A stretch of DNA of 64,000 bases from Planomonospora sp. ID82291 (GTDB lineage: Bacteria > Actinomycetota > Actinomycetes > Streptosporangiales > Streptosporangiaceae): positions 248,001-312,000 of the forward strand of contig NZ_JABTEX010000003.1 of assembly GCF_015711645.1 (NCBI RefSeq), written 5' to 3'. The notes below the pieces were generated by a model. That model was not told the DNA's origin. It did not search any database and was given only the letters and a program-made list of their open reading frames with translations. Position 1 is the stretch's first letter; each line of letters opens with the position of its first letter. The position numbers and the translations under genes were made by a program. Below are positions 50,287-59,800 of this stretch, piece by piece.

Positions 50287-51429
50287 ATGCGGCCTGCGGA
50301 GCTGAACCGTCTCACCGTGCAGGAGTCGGCCGATCGCTATGTGGAGCTCATCCGGGCCCGGACCTCGACCGGCGCCCTGTCACCGGCCACCGCGGAGCTG
50401 TACGCCCGGGACGTGGCGACCTTCGTGCGGCTGGCCGGCGCCGGCCGGGTGCTGGACGATCTGACCGGCGAGGACGTCGACGCGGTCCTGCTGGCGTTCG
50501 CCCGCAAACCCGACGAGCGGCGCACCCGGCCGGACGGGGCGGCCCGTCCGGCTCCCGGGCAGGCCGTGCAGTCGGCGTCGTCGCAGGCGCGGTTCCGGCG
50601 GTCGGTCTCGGCGCTGTTCAAGCACGCGACGCTCGCGGGCTGGGTGCAGATCAACCCGATGGCGGCGGCGACGGTGACCGCCAGGGAGCGCGGGGGACTG
50701 CGCCCGGAGCGGCGGGCGCTCACCCGCGAGCAGGCGCAGGGCCTGATCGGCGCGGCCCGGGAACTGGGCGGTGCCGGCGGCGCGGAGGCGGGTCCCGCCG
50801 CCGCGCCGGGTCCGGCCCCCGGACCGGAGAGCGGCGCCGATCCGGGCGCCGATCCGGGTGCCGGCCACAAGCGGCGCAGACGCCGCGACCAGCGCACCGA
50901 GCTGCGGGACGCGCTGATCGTGCTGCTGCTGACGACGCTGGGCCCCCGGGTCTCTGAGCTGGTCCGCGCCAACGTCGAGGACTTCTACACCAACGACGGG
51001 GTCCGCTACTGGCGGATCTTCGGCAAGGGCGGCAGGACCCGCGACGTGCCGCTGCCCGCCGACGTGGCGCGGGTCCTGGACGCCTACCTGGAGCGGGGCA
51101 GGTCCGGCGGCTCGCCGGACAAGGCGCTGCTGCTGTCGTGGCGGGGACGCCGGCTGGCGCGGGGGGACGTGCAGGCGGTGATCGACCGGGTGCAGCGGCG
51201 GGTGGAGTCCGACCGGCGGCGTTCGGTGACGCCGCACGGCCTGCGGCACACCACGGCCACGCACCTGCTGGCCGACGCGGTGGACATGGACGCGGTGCGG
51301 CGGGTCCTGGGCCACAGCGACCTGGCGACGCTGGGCCGCTACCGCGACGAGCTGCCCGGTGAGCTGGAGGTGGCGATGCGCGCCCACCCGCTGCTGCGCC
51401 GGCCCGCCCGGCGCGCCGACGGCGCCTGA
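50287..51429 (+). CDS. Tyrosine recombinase, XerC/XerD-like
   Basis: 380 residues. The SAM-like N-terminal domain covers about 10-135. An Ala/Gly/Pro-rich insert (about 165-195, AGPAAAPGPAPGPESGADPG) separates it from the catalytic domain, whose active site is complete: Arg in LGPRVSEL, Lys in FGKGG, HGLRHTTATHLL with His and Arg, His in LGHSDL and Tyr in LGRYRDEL. The insert is unusual for Xer proteins. No phage or att features were seen around it; whether it acts on dif or on a mobile element cannot be said. Confidence 0.85.
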   Translation: MRPAELNRLTVQESADRYVELIRARTSTGALSPATAELYARDVATFVRLAGAGRVLDDLTGEDVDAVLLAFARKPDERRTRPDGAARPAPGQAVQSASSQARFRRSVSALFKHATLAGWVQINPMAAATVTARERGGLRPERRALTREQAQGLIGAARELGGAGGAEAGPAAAPGPAPGPESGADPGADPGAGHKRRRRRDQRTELRDALIVLLLTTLGPRVSELVRANVEDFYTNDGVRYWRIFGKGGRTRDVPLPADVARVLDAYLERGRSGGSPDKALLLSWRGRRLARGDVQAVIDRVQRRVESDRRRSVTPHGLRHTTATHLLADAVDMDAVRRVLGHSDLATLGRYRDELPGELEVAMRAHPLLRRPARRADGA

Positions 51430-51473
51430 CCCGCGGCGCCCGCCGTCCCGTACGGCGGGGCGCCGGGTGGCGG

Positions 51474-51740
51474 TCAGGCGGCGCGTTCGGCGGCGCGTTC
51501 GGCGGCGCTCACCTCGGCCAGGACGTCCAGGGAGATGTCCAGCGCCTGGGCCAGGGCGGCGACGGTGAAGAAGGCCGGAGTGGGGACCCGGCCGGTCTCG
51601 ATCTTGCGGAGGGTCTCGGCGGACAGGCCGGCGGCGGCGGCCACCTCGGCCATGCTCCGGTCGCCGCGCGCCTGGCGCAGGATCGTGCCCAGCCGGTGGC
51701 CGCGTTCGCGGTCCAGTTCGCTCAGTGGAGGTCGCACCAT
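51474..51740 (-). CDS. Small XRE-family helix-turn-helix regulator
   Basis: 88 residues from ATG 51740. GTILRQARGDRSMAEVAAAA, GLSAETLRKIETGRVPTP and FFTVAALAQALDISLDVL give a full five-helix XRE domain. The tail AERAAERAA is coded by a 12-bp tandem duplication (51481-51504). It diverges from the methionine aminopeptidase gene across a 76-base AT-richer region with a perfect palindrome, so it may repress itself and that gene. Confidence 0.85.
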   Translation of the reverse strand: MVRPPLSELDRERGHRLGTILRQARGDRSMAEVAAAAGLSAETLRKIETGRVPTPAFFTVAALAQALDISLDVLAEVSAAERAAERAA

Positions 51741-51768
51741 GCACGCGATCCTAACAACCGTGATAGTA

Positions 51769-51778
51769 ATACCGGTAT
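51769..51778. promoter_or_regulatory. Palindrome in the XRE/map divergent promoter region
   Basis: ATACCGGTAT is a perfect 10-bp palindrome centred between the divergent XRE and map starts, in an unusually AT-rich stretch. XRE regulators often bind such short palindromes next to their own gene. Confidence 0.45.
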
Positions 51779-51816
51779 AAGTATTGGATCCGCGGGAGTG
51801 GTGAGGAGCGCCGACC

Positions 51817-52584
51817 ATGGTGGAGATCAAGACACCGGCCGAGATAGAGGCCATGGCCGAAGCCGGCAAGGTCGTCGCGGCGGCCCTGGCCGCCGTCGGC
51901 TCCCACGCCGCCGTCGGGGTGAGCCTGCGGGAACTGGACGAGATCGCCCGCACCGTGATCGACGGATCGGGCGCCACCTCGGCGTTCCTCGGCTACCGGC
52001 CGTCCTTCGCCCCGACCCCGTTCCCCGCGGTGATCTGCACGTCCGTGAACGACGCCATCGTGCACGGCATCCCCGACGGCTACCGGCTGCGCGACGGCGA
52101 CCTGCTGAGCGTCGACTGCGGCGTCCTGCTGGACGGCTGGGCCGGCGACGCCGCCGTCAGCCTCACCGTCGGCCGCCCCCGCCCCGCCGATCTGGCGCTC
52201 ATCGCAACCGCGCAGGCCGCACTGGAGGCCGCCATCGCGCTGTGCGTGCCCGGCGGCCGGCTCGGCGACCTCGGCCACGCGATCGCACGGACCGGCCGGG
52301 CCGCCGGCTGCGGCACGATCGAGGAGTTCGGCGGGCACGGCATCGGCCGGGCCATGCACGAAGACCCCCACGTGCCCAACCGGGGCCGCCCCGGCCGCGG
52401 GCTGACGCTCCGGCCCGGCCTGGTGCTGGCCATCGAACCGATGTTCACCGCCGGCGGCGCCGACGGCCACGTGACCGCCGCCGACGGCTGGACCCTGTGC
52501 AGCACCGACGGCAGCCGCGCGGCCCACGTCGAGCACACGGTGGCGGTCACCGACGACGGACCGCGCGTGCTGACCCGGCGGTGA
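51817..52584 (+). CDS. map: Methionine aminopeptidase, type I
   Basis: 255 residues. Metal ligands Asp100, Asp111, His174, Glu207 and Glu239 and the catalytic His83 fall at E. coli-like spacings, so the enzyme should remove initiator methionine with two divalent metals. GAGGAG lies before the ATG. The N-terminus has no zinc-finger extension. Its position beside an XRE regulator and away from the ribosomal operons suggests a second, regulated copy rather than the housekeeping one near secY. Confidence 0.93.
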   Translation: MVEIKTPAEIEAMAEAGKVVAAALAAVGSHAAVGVSLRELDEIARTVIDGSGATSAFLGYRPSFAPTPFPAVICTSVNDAIVHGIPDGYRLRDGDLLSVDCGVLLDGWAGDAAVSLTVGRPRPADLALIATAQAALEAAIALCVPGGRLGDLGHAIARTGRAAGCGTIEEFGGHGIGRAMHEDPHVPNRGRPGRGLTLRPGLVLAIEPMFTAGGADGHVTAADGWTLCSTDGSRAAHVEHTVAVTDDGPRVLTRR

Positions 52585-52626
52585 CGGCCGCCTCCCGCGC
52601 CCCACCCGGGACGGACCGCGCACGGC

Positions 52627-52656
52627 CCGCACAGGTCAGACCCGCACAGGTCAGAC
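52627..52656 (+). repeat. Two tandem copies of a 15-bp unit
   Basis: CCGCACAGGTCAGAC occurs twice in a row, 42 bases after the map stop codon, and is soon followed by the six-copy repeat at 52673-52738. Confidence 0.9.
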
Positions 52657-52672
52657 CGGACCCGGGAGCGCC

Positions 52673-52738
52673 CTGCCTCCGGGCTGCCTCCGGGCTGCCT
52701 CCGGGCTGCCTCCGGGCTGCCTCCGGGCTGCCTCCGGG
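52673..52738 (+). repeat. Six perfect tandem copies of an 11-bp unit
   Basis: CTGCCTCCGGG is repeated six times without a mismatch in the 283-base region between map and the DUF3817 gene. It is noncoding as far as I can see. Perfect identity suggests recent expansion by slippage; copy number probably varies between strains. Confidence 0.95.
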
Positions 52739-52867
52739 CTGCGGCGGTGAGCGCGTCCGCAACCCGCACCGCGGGGCCGGCCCGTCGCATCCCCGCCCTG
52801 CGGAGAGCACCGCCGGCGCCAGGCTCTAGGCTGAAGGCCGCTCCCGCCCGAAGGAAGGTGCCCCACC

Positions 52868-53209
52868 GTGCCCGGCCTCCCCGCCGCCCCCGCCCCCGCC
52901 CCCGCCGCGCTGCGCCTGTTCCGCCACGTCGCGATCGCCGAGGCGTGCTCGTGGGCGGGCCTGCTCACCGGCATGTACGTCAAGTACGTCGCCGCCGCCG
53001 GCGACCTCGGCGTGAAGATCTTCGGCCCGGTCCACGGCGCCCTGTTCGTGCTCTACGTCCTGAGCGTGTTCGCCGCCGCCCGCACGGCCCGCTGGAGCAC
53101 CGGCACGATCGTCCTCGGCCTGGCGTGCGCGGTGCCGCCGTTCACCTCGCTGTGGTTCGAGCGGCGTGTCTCCGCCCGCGTGCGCGCCGCCGCGGCCCCC
53201 GCAAGCTGA
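52868..53209 (+). CDS. DUF3817 membrane protein
   Basis: 113 residues from a GTG with AAGGAAGG upstream. LRLFRHVAIAEACSWAGLLTG, KYVAAAGDLGVKIFGPVHGA and the following helices are the DUF3817 pattern: three transmembrane segments with a conserved EA..W..LL and GPVHG. Function unknown; many actinobacteria carry several such genes. It has no obvious operon partner. Confidence 0.85.
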   Translation: MPGLPAAPAPAPAALRLFRHVAIAEACSWAGLLTGMYVKYVAAAGDLGVKIFGPVHGALFVLYVLSVFAAARTARWSTGTIVLGLACAVPPFTSLWFERRVSARVRAAAAPAS

Positions 53210-53240
53210 GACCCCGCCCCTCGCCCCCTGGACAAGACGC

Positions 53241-54260
53241 TCAAAGACCCAGCACGGCCCGCGTGACGGCACGGCACCGATCCGGGCGCGTCAGCACCTC
53301 GGCCGAATCGGCGAACTGGTCCACCGACCCGGCCGGCGGCAGCCCCGCCACCACCGGATCGGTGATCGCCGCCTCCAGCGCGTCGGCGAACCGCCCCGCG
53401 CCGATCACCTCGAAGGGGCGGCCCGACAGACCCCGCACGGACGTCTCCGGCGCCCCGGCCAGCCCCACCCGGTTGTGCAGCGCGGCCACCCGCTCGTACG
53501 CCCGGCCCAGATGCCGCTCACGCTCCCGCCAGCGCGGCGCCGCCACCGCCCGCGACAGCGCCTCCCCCAGCTCGGACGCCCCCGACAGGCGCGCGAACCC
53601 GCTGCCGAGCCATTTCGCGTACGGCGGATAGCGGCGGCGCATCAGCAGCGCCAGCCGCATCACCTCCCGCGCCAGCCCGGCGGTCAGCACCGCCGAACCC
53701 AGATCGTCGCCCGCCTCACCGCACCGCCCCGGGAACGTCTCCTCCCGCGCCAGGCGCCGCCACTGCCCGGCCAGCACGTACCGCCACAGATCAGCCGGAT
53801 ACCAGCGCAGCGCCGCCCGCGCCGGCTCCAGCACCCCCAGCCCGTCGTGGAAGACCTCCCCGCCGGTGACCTCCGCCAGCCGCTGCCACGGCGCCGACAA
53901 CCAGTCCAGCACGGTCGTCCCCCGGCCGGGATCGAACCCCAGCCGCTCGGCGAACCACTCCCCGGCATCGGCGACCACGACGCCGCTCCCGCCGCCGAAC
54001 ACCGTCGGATACCCGCCGAACACCTCGGGCAGGCCCGACCCGACCGCCTCCCGGACCTCCTGCACCCGGCCGCCGGCGGTGAACAGCACCACCCGGGGCC
54101 CCCAGCCGCGGTCGGCCGAACGCTCGGTGTCGAACGCCAGCACCTCCGACCCCGCGCCGATCAGTGCGGCACTGTGCGGCACCCCGGCGACCAAGGGCCG
54201 CACCACCTCGGTGTAGAAGTCACGCGAAAGCTGCAGACCCGGCACGAAACTGGACATCAT
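53241..54260 (-). CDS. DUF4037 domain protein
   Basis: 339 residues from ATG 54260 (54257 equally possible). FVPGLQLSRDFYTEVVRPLV at the start, then HSAALIGAGSEVLAFDTERS, DRGWGPRVVLF and the middle RRYPPYAKWLGSGFARL are typical of DUF4037 proteins, which look like nucleotidyltransferase-fold enzymes with DTERSADRGWG as the altered metal site. No substrate is known. It lies downstream of the purB-GNAT pair on the same strand with a 189-base gap, so co-transcription is uncertain. Confidence 0.8.
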   Translation of the reverse strand: MMSSFVPGLQLSRDFYTEVVRPLVAGVPHSAALIGAGSEVLAFDTERSADRGWGPRVVLFTAGGRVQEVREAVGSGLPEVFGGYPTVFGGGSGVVVADAGEWFAERLGFDPGRGTTVLDWLSAPWQRLAEVTGGEVFHDGLGVLEPARAALRWYPADLWRYVLAGQWRRLAREETFPGRCGEAGDDLGSAVLTAGLAREVMRLALLMRRRYPPYAKWLGSGFARLSGASELGEALSRAVAAPRWRERERHLGRAYERVAALHNRVGLAGAPETSVRGLSGRPFEVIGAGRFADALEAAITDPVVAGLPPAGSVDQFADSAEVLTRPDRCRAVTRAVLGL

Positions 54261-54449
54261 TTCGTCCACTCTGCCCGGGGCCCTCCCCCTGCGCACCCGG
54301 TTTTCCCTCCGCCGCAACACCGCCGGCGCCAGGACGCGTCCGGACGGGCCGACCCCGCGCGGCCCCCTCCGCAAGCCCTCCTCGCCAGGGTCCTCCCTCC
54401 GCGGCCCCCGGCCGACCCCTCAGCCGGCCCCTCAACGCCGACCCGTCCC

Positions 54450-55256
54450 TCAGCGGGCGCCGACCGCGGACAACTCCGCCGCGGCGACCGGCCGGATCCG
54501 CAGACCCAGCCGCGCGTAGACGCGGATCGCGCCCCGGTTGCCGGTGTCGACCATCAGCGCCACCCGGCCGTGCTCGGCCGCCAGCTCGCCGACGACGAAC
54601 CGGCACACCGCCTCACCCAGCCCCCGGCCCCGCCACGGCGGCGCGGTCCCCACCCCCGCCACGAAACCGACCTGCGGCGCCGACCACGCATCGGCCGCCA
54701 CCGCCACCAGCTCCCCGCCGACACCCCGGATCCCGGCCCACCGGCGGATCCCCGCCACCCCGGGAACCGCCCACGCCGACGGCGACGCCACCGCCAGCAG
54801 CGCCGCCACCTGACCGTCGGCCTCCGGCGGCAGCCACACCGCACCCCCGCCGCCCGGCCGCACCTCCCCCGCCGGCCCCGCCCCGGCCGCCACCGCCCCG
54901 TCCCCCCGAACACCGCCGGCCGCGACCGCCTCCCCCGTCTCCATCCACTCGAACCCCGTCGGCGGACGCGCCCCCGGCAACCGCCCCACCAGCTCGGCCA
55001 CCAGCGACCGCTCCCCCAGCAACCGGTAGGACGGCCCCAGCCCCGGCAGCACCCGCCGCACCAGCTCCGCCGCCTGCGCCGCCGGGCCGCACACCGTCAA
55101 CCGGTCGCGCCGGTTCAGCCGCGGACTGGCCACCGCCACCGCCCCGTCCAGCGCCCACGCCCGCACCCCGCCGCGCAGCCCCTGCGCGGCCCACACCACC
55201 ATGCAGTCGTCCCCGGACGCGGCCGCCACGTCCGCGACCGTGAACAGCTCCACCAC
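54450..55256 (-). CDS. GNAT family acetyltransferase (FR47-like)
   Basis: 268 residues from a GTG three bases after the purB stop. The first half is divergent; the C-terminal half has a GNAT core: PQVGFVAGVGTAPPWRGRGL with GRGLGEAVCRFVV as the acetyl-CoA loop, and LMVDTGNRGAIRVYARLGLR. The layout matches FR47-like proteins with a duplicated GNAT fold. The tight coupling with purB looks incidental rather than functional; the substrate is unknown. Confidence 0.85.
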   Translation of the reverse strand: MVELFTVADVAAASGDDCMVVWAAQGLRGGVRAWALDGAVAVASPRLNRRDRLTVCGPAAQAAELVRRVLPGLGPSYRLLGERSLVAELVGRLPGARPPTGFEWMETGEAVAAGGVRGDGAVAAGAGPAGEVRPGGGGAVWLPPEADGQVAALLAVASPSAWAVPGVAGIRRWAGIRGVGGELVAVAADAWSAPQVGFVAGVGTAPPWRGRGLGEAVCRFVVGELAAEHGRVALMVDTGNRGAIRVYARLGLRIRPVAAAELSAVGAR

Positions 55257-55259
55257 CGG

Positions 55260-56690
55260 CTACAGGATCGCACCCGGAACATAGGCGGCCGCCTGCGGAT
55301 ACCGGGCGGCGATCTCACCGACCCGCGCCACGACCGCCTCGACCTGCTCGGCCGCCGCCCCCGTGAAGGAGACCCGGTCGGCCAGCAGCGCCCGCAGCGC
55401 CGCCCCGTCCAGCGGGAACCGCTCATCGGCCGCCAGCCGCTCCAGCAGCTCGTTGCCCGCGCCCCGCTCCCGCATCGCCAGCGCCGCCGCCACCGCGTGC
55501 TCCTTGATCAGCTCATGCGCCGTCTCCCGGCCCACCCCGGCCCGCACCGCCGCCATCAGCATCTTCGTCGTCGCCAGGAACGGCAGATACCGGTCCAGCT
55601 CCGCCGCCACCACCGCAGGGAACGCCCCGAACTCGTCCAGCACCGTCAGCATCGTCTCCACCAGCCCGTCGAAGGCGAAGAACGCGTCCGGCAGCGCCAC
55701 CCGGCGCACCACCGAACACGACACGTCCCCCTCGTTCCACTGGTCCCCCGCCAGCTCCGACGCCATCGACGCGTACCCGCGCAGCACCACCGCCAGCCCG
55801 TTCACCCGCTCGCACGAACGGGTGTTCATCTTGTGCGGCATCGCCGACGACCCGACCTGCCCCTCGGCGAACCCCTCGGTGACCAGCTCGTGCCCGGCCA
55901 TCAACCGGATCGTCGTGGCCAGCGACGACGGCGCCGCCGCCAGCTGCACCAGCGCCGTCACCACCTCGTAGTCCAGCGACCGCGGATACACCTGCCCCAC
56001 ACTGGTGAACCGGCGGGCGAACCCCAGATGCGCCGCGATCCGGTCCTCCAGCCCCGCCAGCGCCCCCCGGTCCCCGCCCAGCAGGTCCAGCATGTCCTGC
56101 GCGGTGCCCACCGGACCCTTGATCCCGCGCAGCGGATAGCGGGCGATCAGCTCCTCCAGCCGCGCGAACGCCACCAGCAGCTCGTCGGCCGCCGACGCGA
56201 ACCGCTTGCCCAGCGTCGTCGACTGCGCCGCCACATTGTGCGAACGGCCCGCCATCACCGTCTGCGCGTGCTCGGCGGCCAGACCCGCCAGCCGCGCCAG
56301 CAGCGCCACGCACCGGTCCCGCACCAGCACCAGGCTGTCGCGGATCTGCAACTGCTCGACGTTCTCCGTCAGGTCCCGCGACGTCATGCCCTTGTGCACC
56401 TGCTCGTGCCCGGCCAGCGCGTTGAACTCCTCGATACGGGCCTTGACGTCATGCCGGGTGACGCGCTCGCGCTCCGCGATCGACGCCAGGTCGACCCGCT
56501 CGACCACCTTCTCGTAATCGGCCACCACCCCCGCACCGACCTCCACGCCCAGCTCGGCCTGGGCGGCCAGCACGGCCAGCCACAGACGGCGCTCGGCCAC
56601 CACCTTGTACTCGGGGGACCACAGACGGGCCAGCTCCGCCGAGGCGTAGCGGGCGGCCAGGACATTGGGGATACGCGGCTTGGCAGTCAC
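55260..56690 (-). CDS. purB: Adenylosuccinate lyase
   Basis: 476 residues, normal for the family. The fumarase-superfamily signature GSSAMPHKMNT carries the catalytic serine loop; VHKGMTSRDLTENV and MAGRSHNVAAQSTTLGKR hold the general acid/base histidine region. It releases fumarate from SAICAR and adenylosuccinate in purine synthesis and forms a tetramer. It is a housekeeping gene. The ATG lies only 11 bases after a plain GC-rich promoter region; no ribosome-binding site stands out. Confidence 0.95.
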   Translation of the reverse strand: MTAKPRIPNVLAARYASAELARLWSPEYKVVAERRLWLAVLAAQAELGVEVGAGVVADYEKVVERVDLASIAERERVTRHDVKARIEEFNALAGHEQVHKGMTSRDLTENVEQLQIRDSLVLVRDRCVALLARLAGLAAEHAQTVMAGRSHNVAAQSTTLGKRFASAADELLVAFARLEELIARYPLRGIKGPVGTAQDMLDLLGGDRGALAGLEDRIAAHLGFARRFTSVGQVYPRSLDYEVVTALVQLAAAPSSLATTIRLMAGHELVTEGFAEGQVGSSAMPHKMNTRSCERVNGLAVVLRGYASMASELAGDQWNEGDVSCSVVRRVALPDAFFAFDGLVETMLTVLDEFGAFPAVVAAELDRYLPFLATTKMLMAAVRAGVGRETAHELIKEHAVAAALAMRERGAGNELLERLAADERFPLDGAALRALLADRVSFTGAAAEQVEAVVARVGEIAARYPQAAAYVPGAIL

Positions 56691-56890
56691 GTTGCCTCAG
56701 CTTATCGGCGCCCCCGCGCACCGCGCGCCCGGGGTCCTCCCATCGGCGCACCGCCCCCGCGCACCACCCGCCGGCACCCGCCCGGCGCGCCCCGGCCCCG
56801 GCGGCCCCGCCGCAGACCGGACCCCGCGAAAAAGCCGACCGCCGTACGGCGGGCGCACAACCCACCGCACGGCGACCGGCCCACGCACCG

Positions 56891-59800
56891 CTAACGCGAG
56901 GACGCCAACTCGTCGGCGTCGTACACCTTCACCTCCGGCCCGTCCTGCACGGCCCTCCCCCGACCACGGCTCAACCGCTCCTTGGTCCGCTCCAGCATCA
57001 CGTACAGCGTCGGCACCAGCACCAGCGTCAGCAGCGTCGACGACAGCAGCCCGCCGATCACCACGATCGCCAGCGGCTGGGAGATGAACCCGCCCGACCC
57101 GGTCAGCCCCAGCGCCATCGGGACCAACGCGAAGATCGTCGCCACCGCGGTCATCAGGATCGGCCGCAGACGCCGGCGACCCCCCTCGATCACCGCCTCC
57201 ACGACGCCCAGCCCCTGCTCCCGGTACTGGTTGATCAGGTCGATCAGCACGATCGCGTTCGTCACCACGATGCCGATCAGCATCAGCATGCCGATCAACG
57301 CCGGCACGCCCAGCGGCGTACCCGTGGCCAGCAGCAGCCCGATCGCGCCCGTCGCCGCGAACGGCACCGACACCAGCAGGATCAGCGGCTGCACGAAACT
57401 CCGGAACGTCGCCACCATGATCATGAACACGATCGCGATCGCCGCCAGCATCGCCAGCCCCAGCTGACCGAACGCCTCCTCCTGATCCGCGCTCACCCCG
57501 CCGATCTCGTACGAGGCGCCCTCCGGCAGCGACAGCTCCGCCAACCGCGTCGTCAGCGACGCCGTCACCGCACCCAGGTCGCTGGCCGTCGCCGTACCCG
57601 ACACCGTCGCACTGCGCTCACCGTCGATACGGGTCACCTGCGGAGGACCCTCGACCTTCTCCACCTCCGCCACGTCCGACAGCTCCACCATGCCCGCCGC
57701 CGTCGGCAACTCCAGCTTCCGGACCGCCTCGACGTCCTCGGGCGCGTCACCGGTGCGCAGGACCAGGTCCTCCGCCCGGCCGTCCAACGTCACCTGACCC
57801 AGCGGAGCACCCCGGAACCGCTGCGCCAGCACCTGGCCGATCGACGACTCCGTCAACCCCCTGGCCGCCGCCTTCTCCCGGTCCACCCGGACCTCGACCC
57901 GCTCGGCGCTCGCCGTCAGGTTCGACGAGACGTCCCGCAGCCCCTCCAGGCCGGCCATCGCCTTGCGCACGGTCTCCGCGGCCGTCTCCAGCACCGCGAT
58001 GTCCGGCGCCTGCACGACGACCTGCACCTGGTCGACCGAACCGCCCATACCGCCGCCCTGGCCGCCGCCCACGGTGATCTCACCGGCGCCGGCCAGAGCC
58101 CCCAGCCGCTCGCGCAGCGTCTCCTCCAGCGCCGGGGTGTCCGTGCCCTCGGCCACCGTCACCGAGTACGACGCGCGGTCACCGCCGCCGCCCATCGCCC
58201 CCAGGAACCCGCCACCGGCCCCCACGTTCACCTGGTAGGACTGCACGCCCCGGTCCTTCAGCCCGGCGAGCACCTCCTCGACCTTCTTCGCCGCCGCGTC
58301 CGTGGTCGCCAGATCCGTTCCCACCGGCATCTTCTGGCTGATCGAGACCGTGTCCTGCCCGGAGGAGTCCAGGAAGTTCGTCTCCAGCCGCCCCGCCAGG
58401 CCCATCGTCGCCACGAAGACCACCACGCCCACCAGGACCGTCACCAGCCGCCGCCGCGTCGCGAACCGCAGCACCGGAAGATACGCCCGCTGCAGCGGAC
58501 TGCGCAGCTCCTTGGCCTCGGCCTCCTCCCGGGCCGCCCGCGCCTCCTCCGTGCCCAGCACCGGAGCCTTCAGGAACCAGTACGCCAGCACCGGGATCAC
58601 CGTCAGCGACACCAGCAGCGACGCCAGCAGCGCCACCGTCACCGTGATCGCGAACGGCGCGAACAACTGCCCCACCATGCCGCCGACCACCGCGATCGGC
58701 GCGAACACCGCCACCGTCGTCAGCGTCGAGGCCGTCACCGCCCCGCTCACCTCGCGCACACCCGCCAGCACCGCGTCGCGCTTGGCCTCGCCGTACTCCA
58801 GATGCCGCTTGATGTTCTCCAGCACCACGATCGAGTCGTCCACCACCCGGCCCACCGCGATGGTCAGCGCGCCCAGCGTCAGCATGTTCAGCGAGTAGTC
58901 GCCCAGCCACAGCGCGATCAGCGCGATCACCACCGACAGCGGGATCGACACCGCCGTCACCAGCGTGGAGCGCACCGACAGCAGGAACACCAGGATCACC
59001 AGCACCGCGAACGCCAGCCCCAGCAGGCCCTCGGTCGTCAGGTCCTCGATCGACCGCTCCACGTACGGCGCCTGGTCGAAGATGACCGTCACCGCCGCGG
59101 TGTCGCCGATCGCCCGGACGATCTCCGGGATCCGCTCGCCCACCTCATGGGAGATCGCCACCGCGTTGCCGTCCGGCGCCATCGTCACCGACACGCCCAG
59201 ACTCGGCTCACCGTTCGTCCGCGTCAGCGACGTCGCCGCCTCCTCCGTGCGCTCGATGTCGGCGACGTCGGCGAGCCTGACCGGCTTGGGCGCCTTCGGC
59301 GCCGCCGCGGACCGGGACTGCCCCGCCTGCCCCATCGCGCCGGGCACCTGACGGCCCTGCGGGGCGGCCTGCTGCTGGGCCTGCGGAACCTGCACCGCCG
59401 GAGCGGCCGGCGTCAGGTAGAGGTCCTGCAACTCCTTCAGCGACCCGATCCGGCTGCCCACCTGCACAGTCAGCGACTTGCCGTCCTCGGTCAGGCCGCC
59501 CGCCGGAACCGGCTGGCCGTTGGCCCGCAGCACCTCGGCGACCGCGGTCGGCTGCAGGCCGAGCAGCGCGAGCTTCTTGAGGTCCGGAGTGATCACCACG
59601 CTCTCGTCGCGCACACCGGTCACCGCCACGTCGCGCACGCCCTCGATGCCCCGCAGCTCCGGAACCATGATCCGCTCGAGCTTGTCGGCCATCGCCCGGC
59701 CGTCGCCGCCGTCCTCCACCGCCAGCACCAGCACCGGGATGTCGTCGGTGCCGCCCGTCATCACCCGCGGGTCGGTGCCCTCCGGCAGGGAGGCCTCGAT

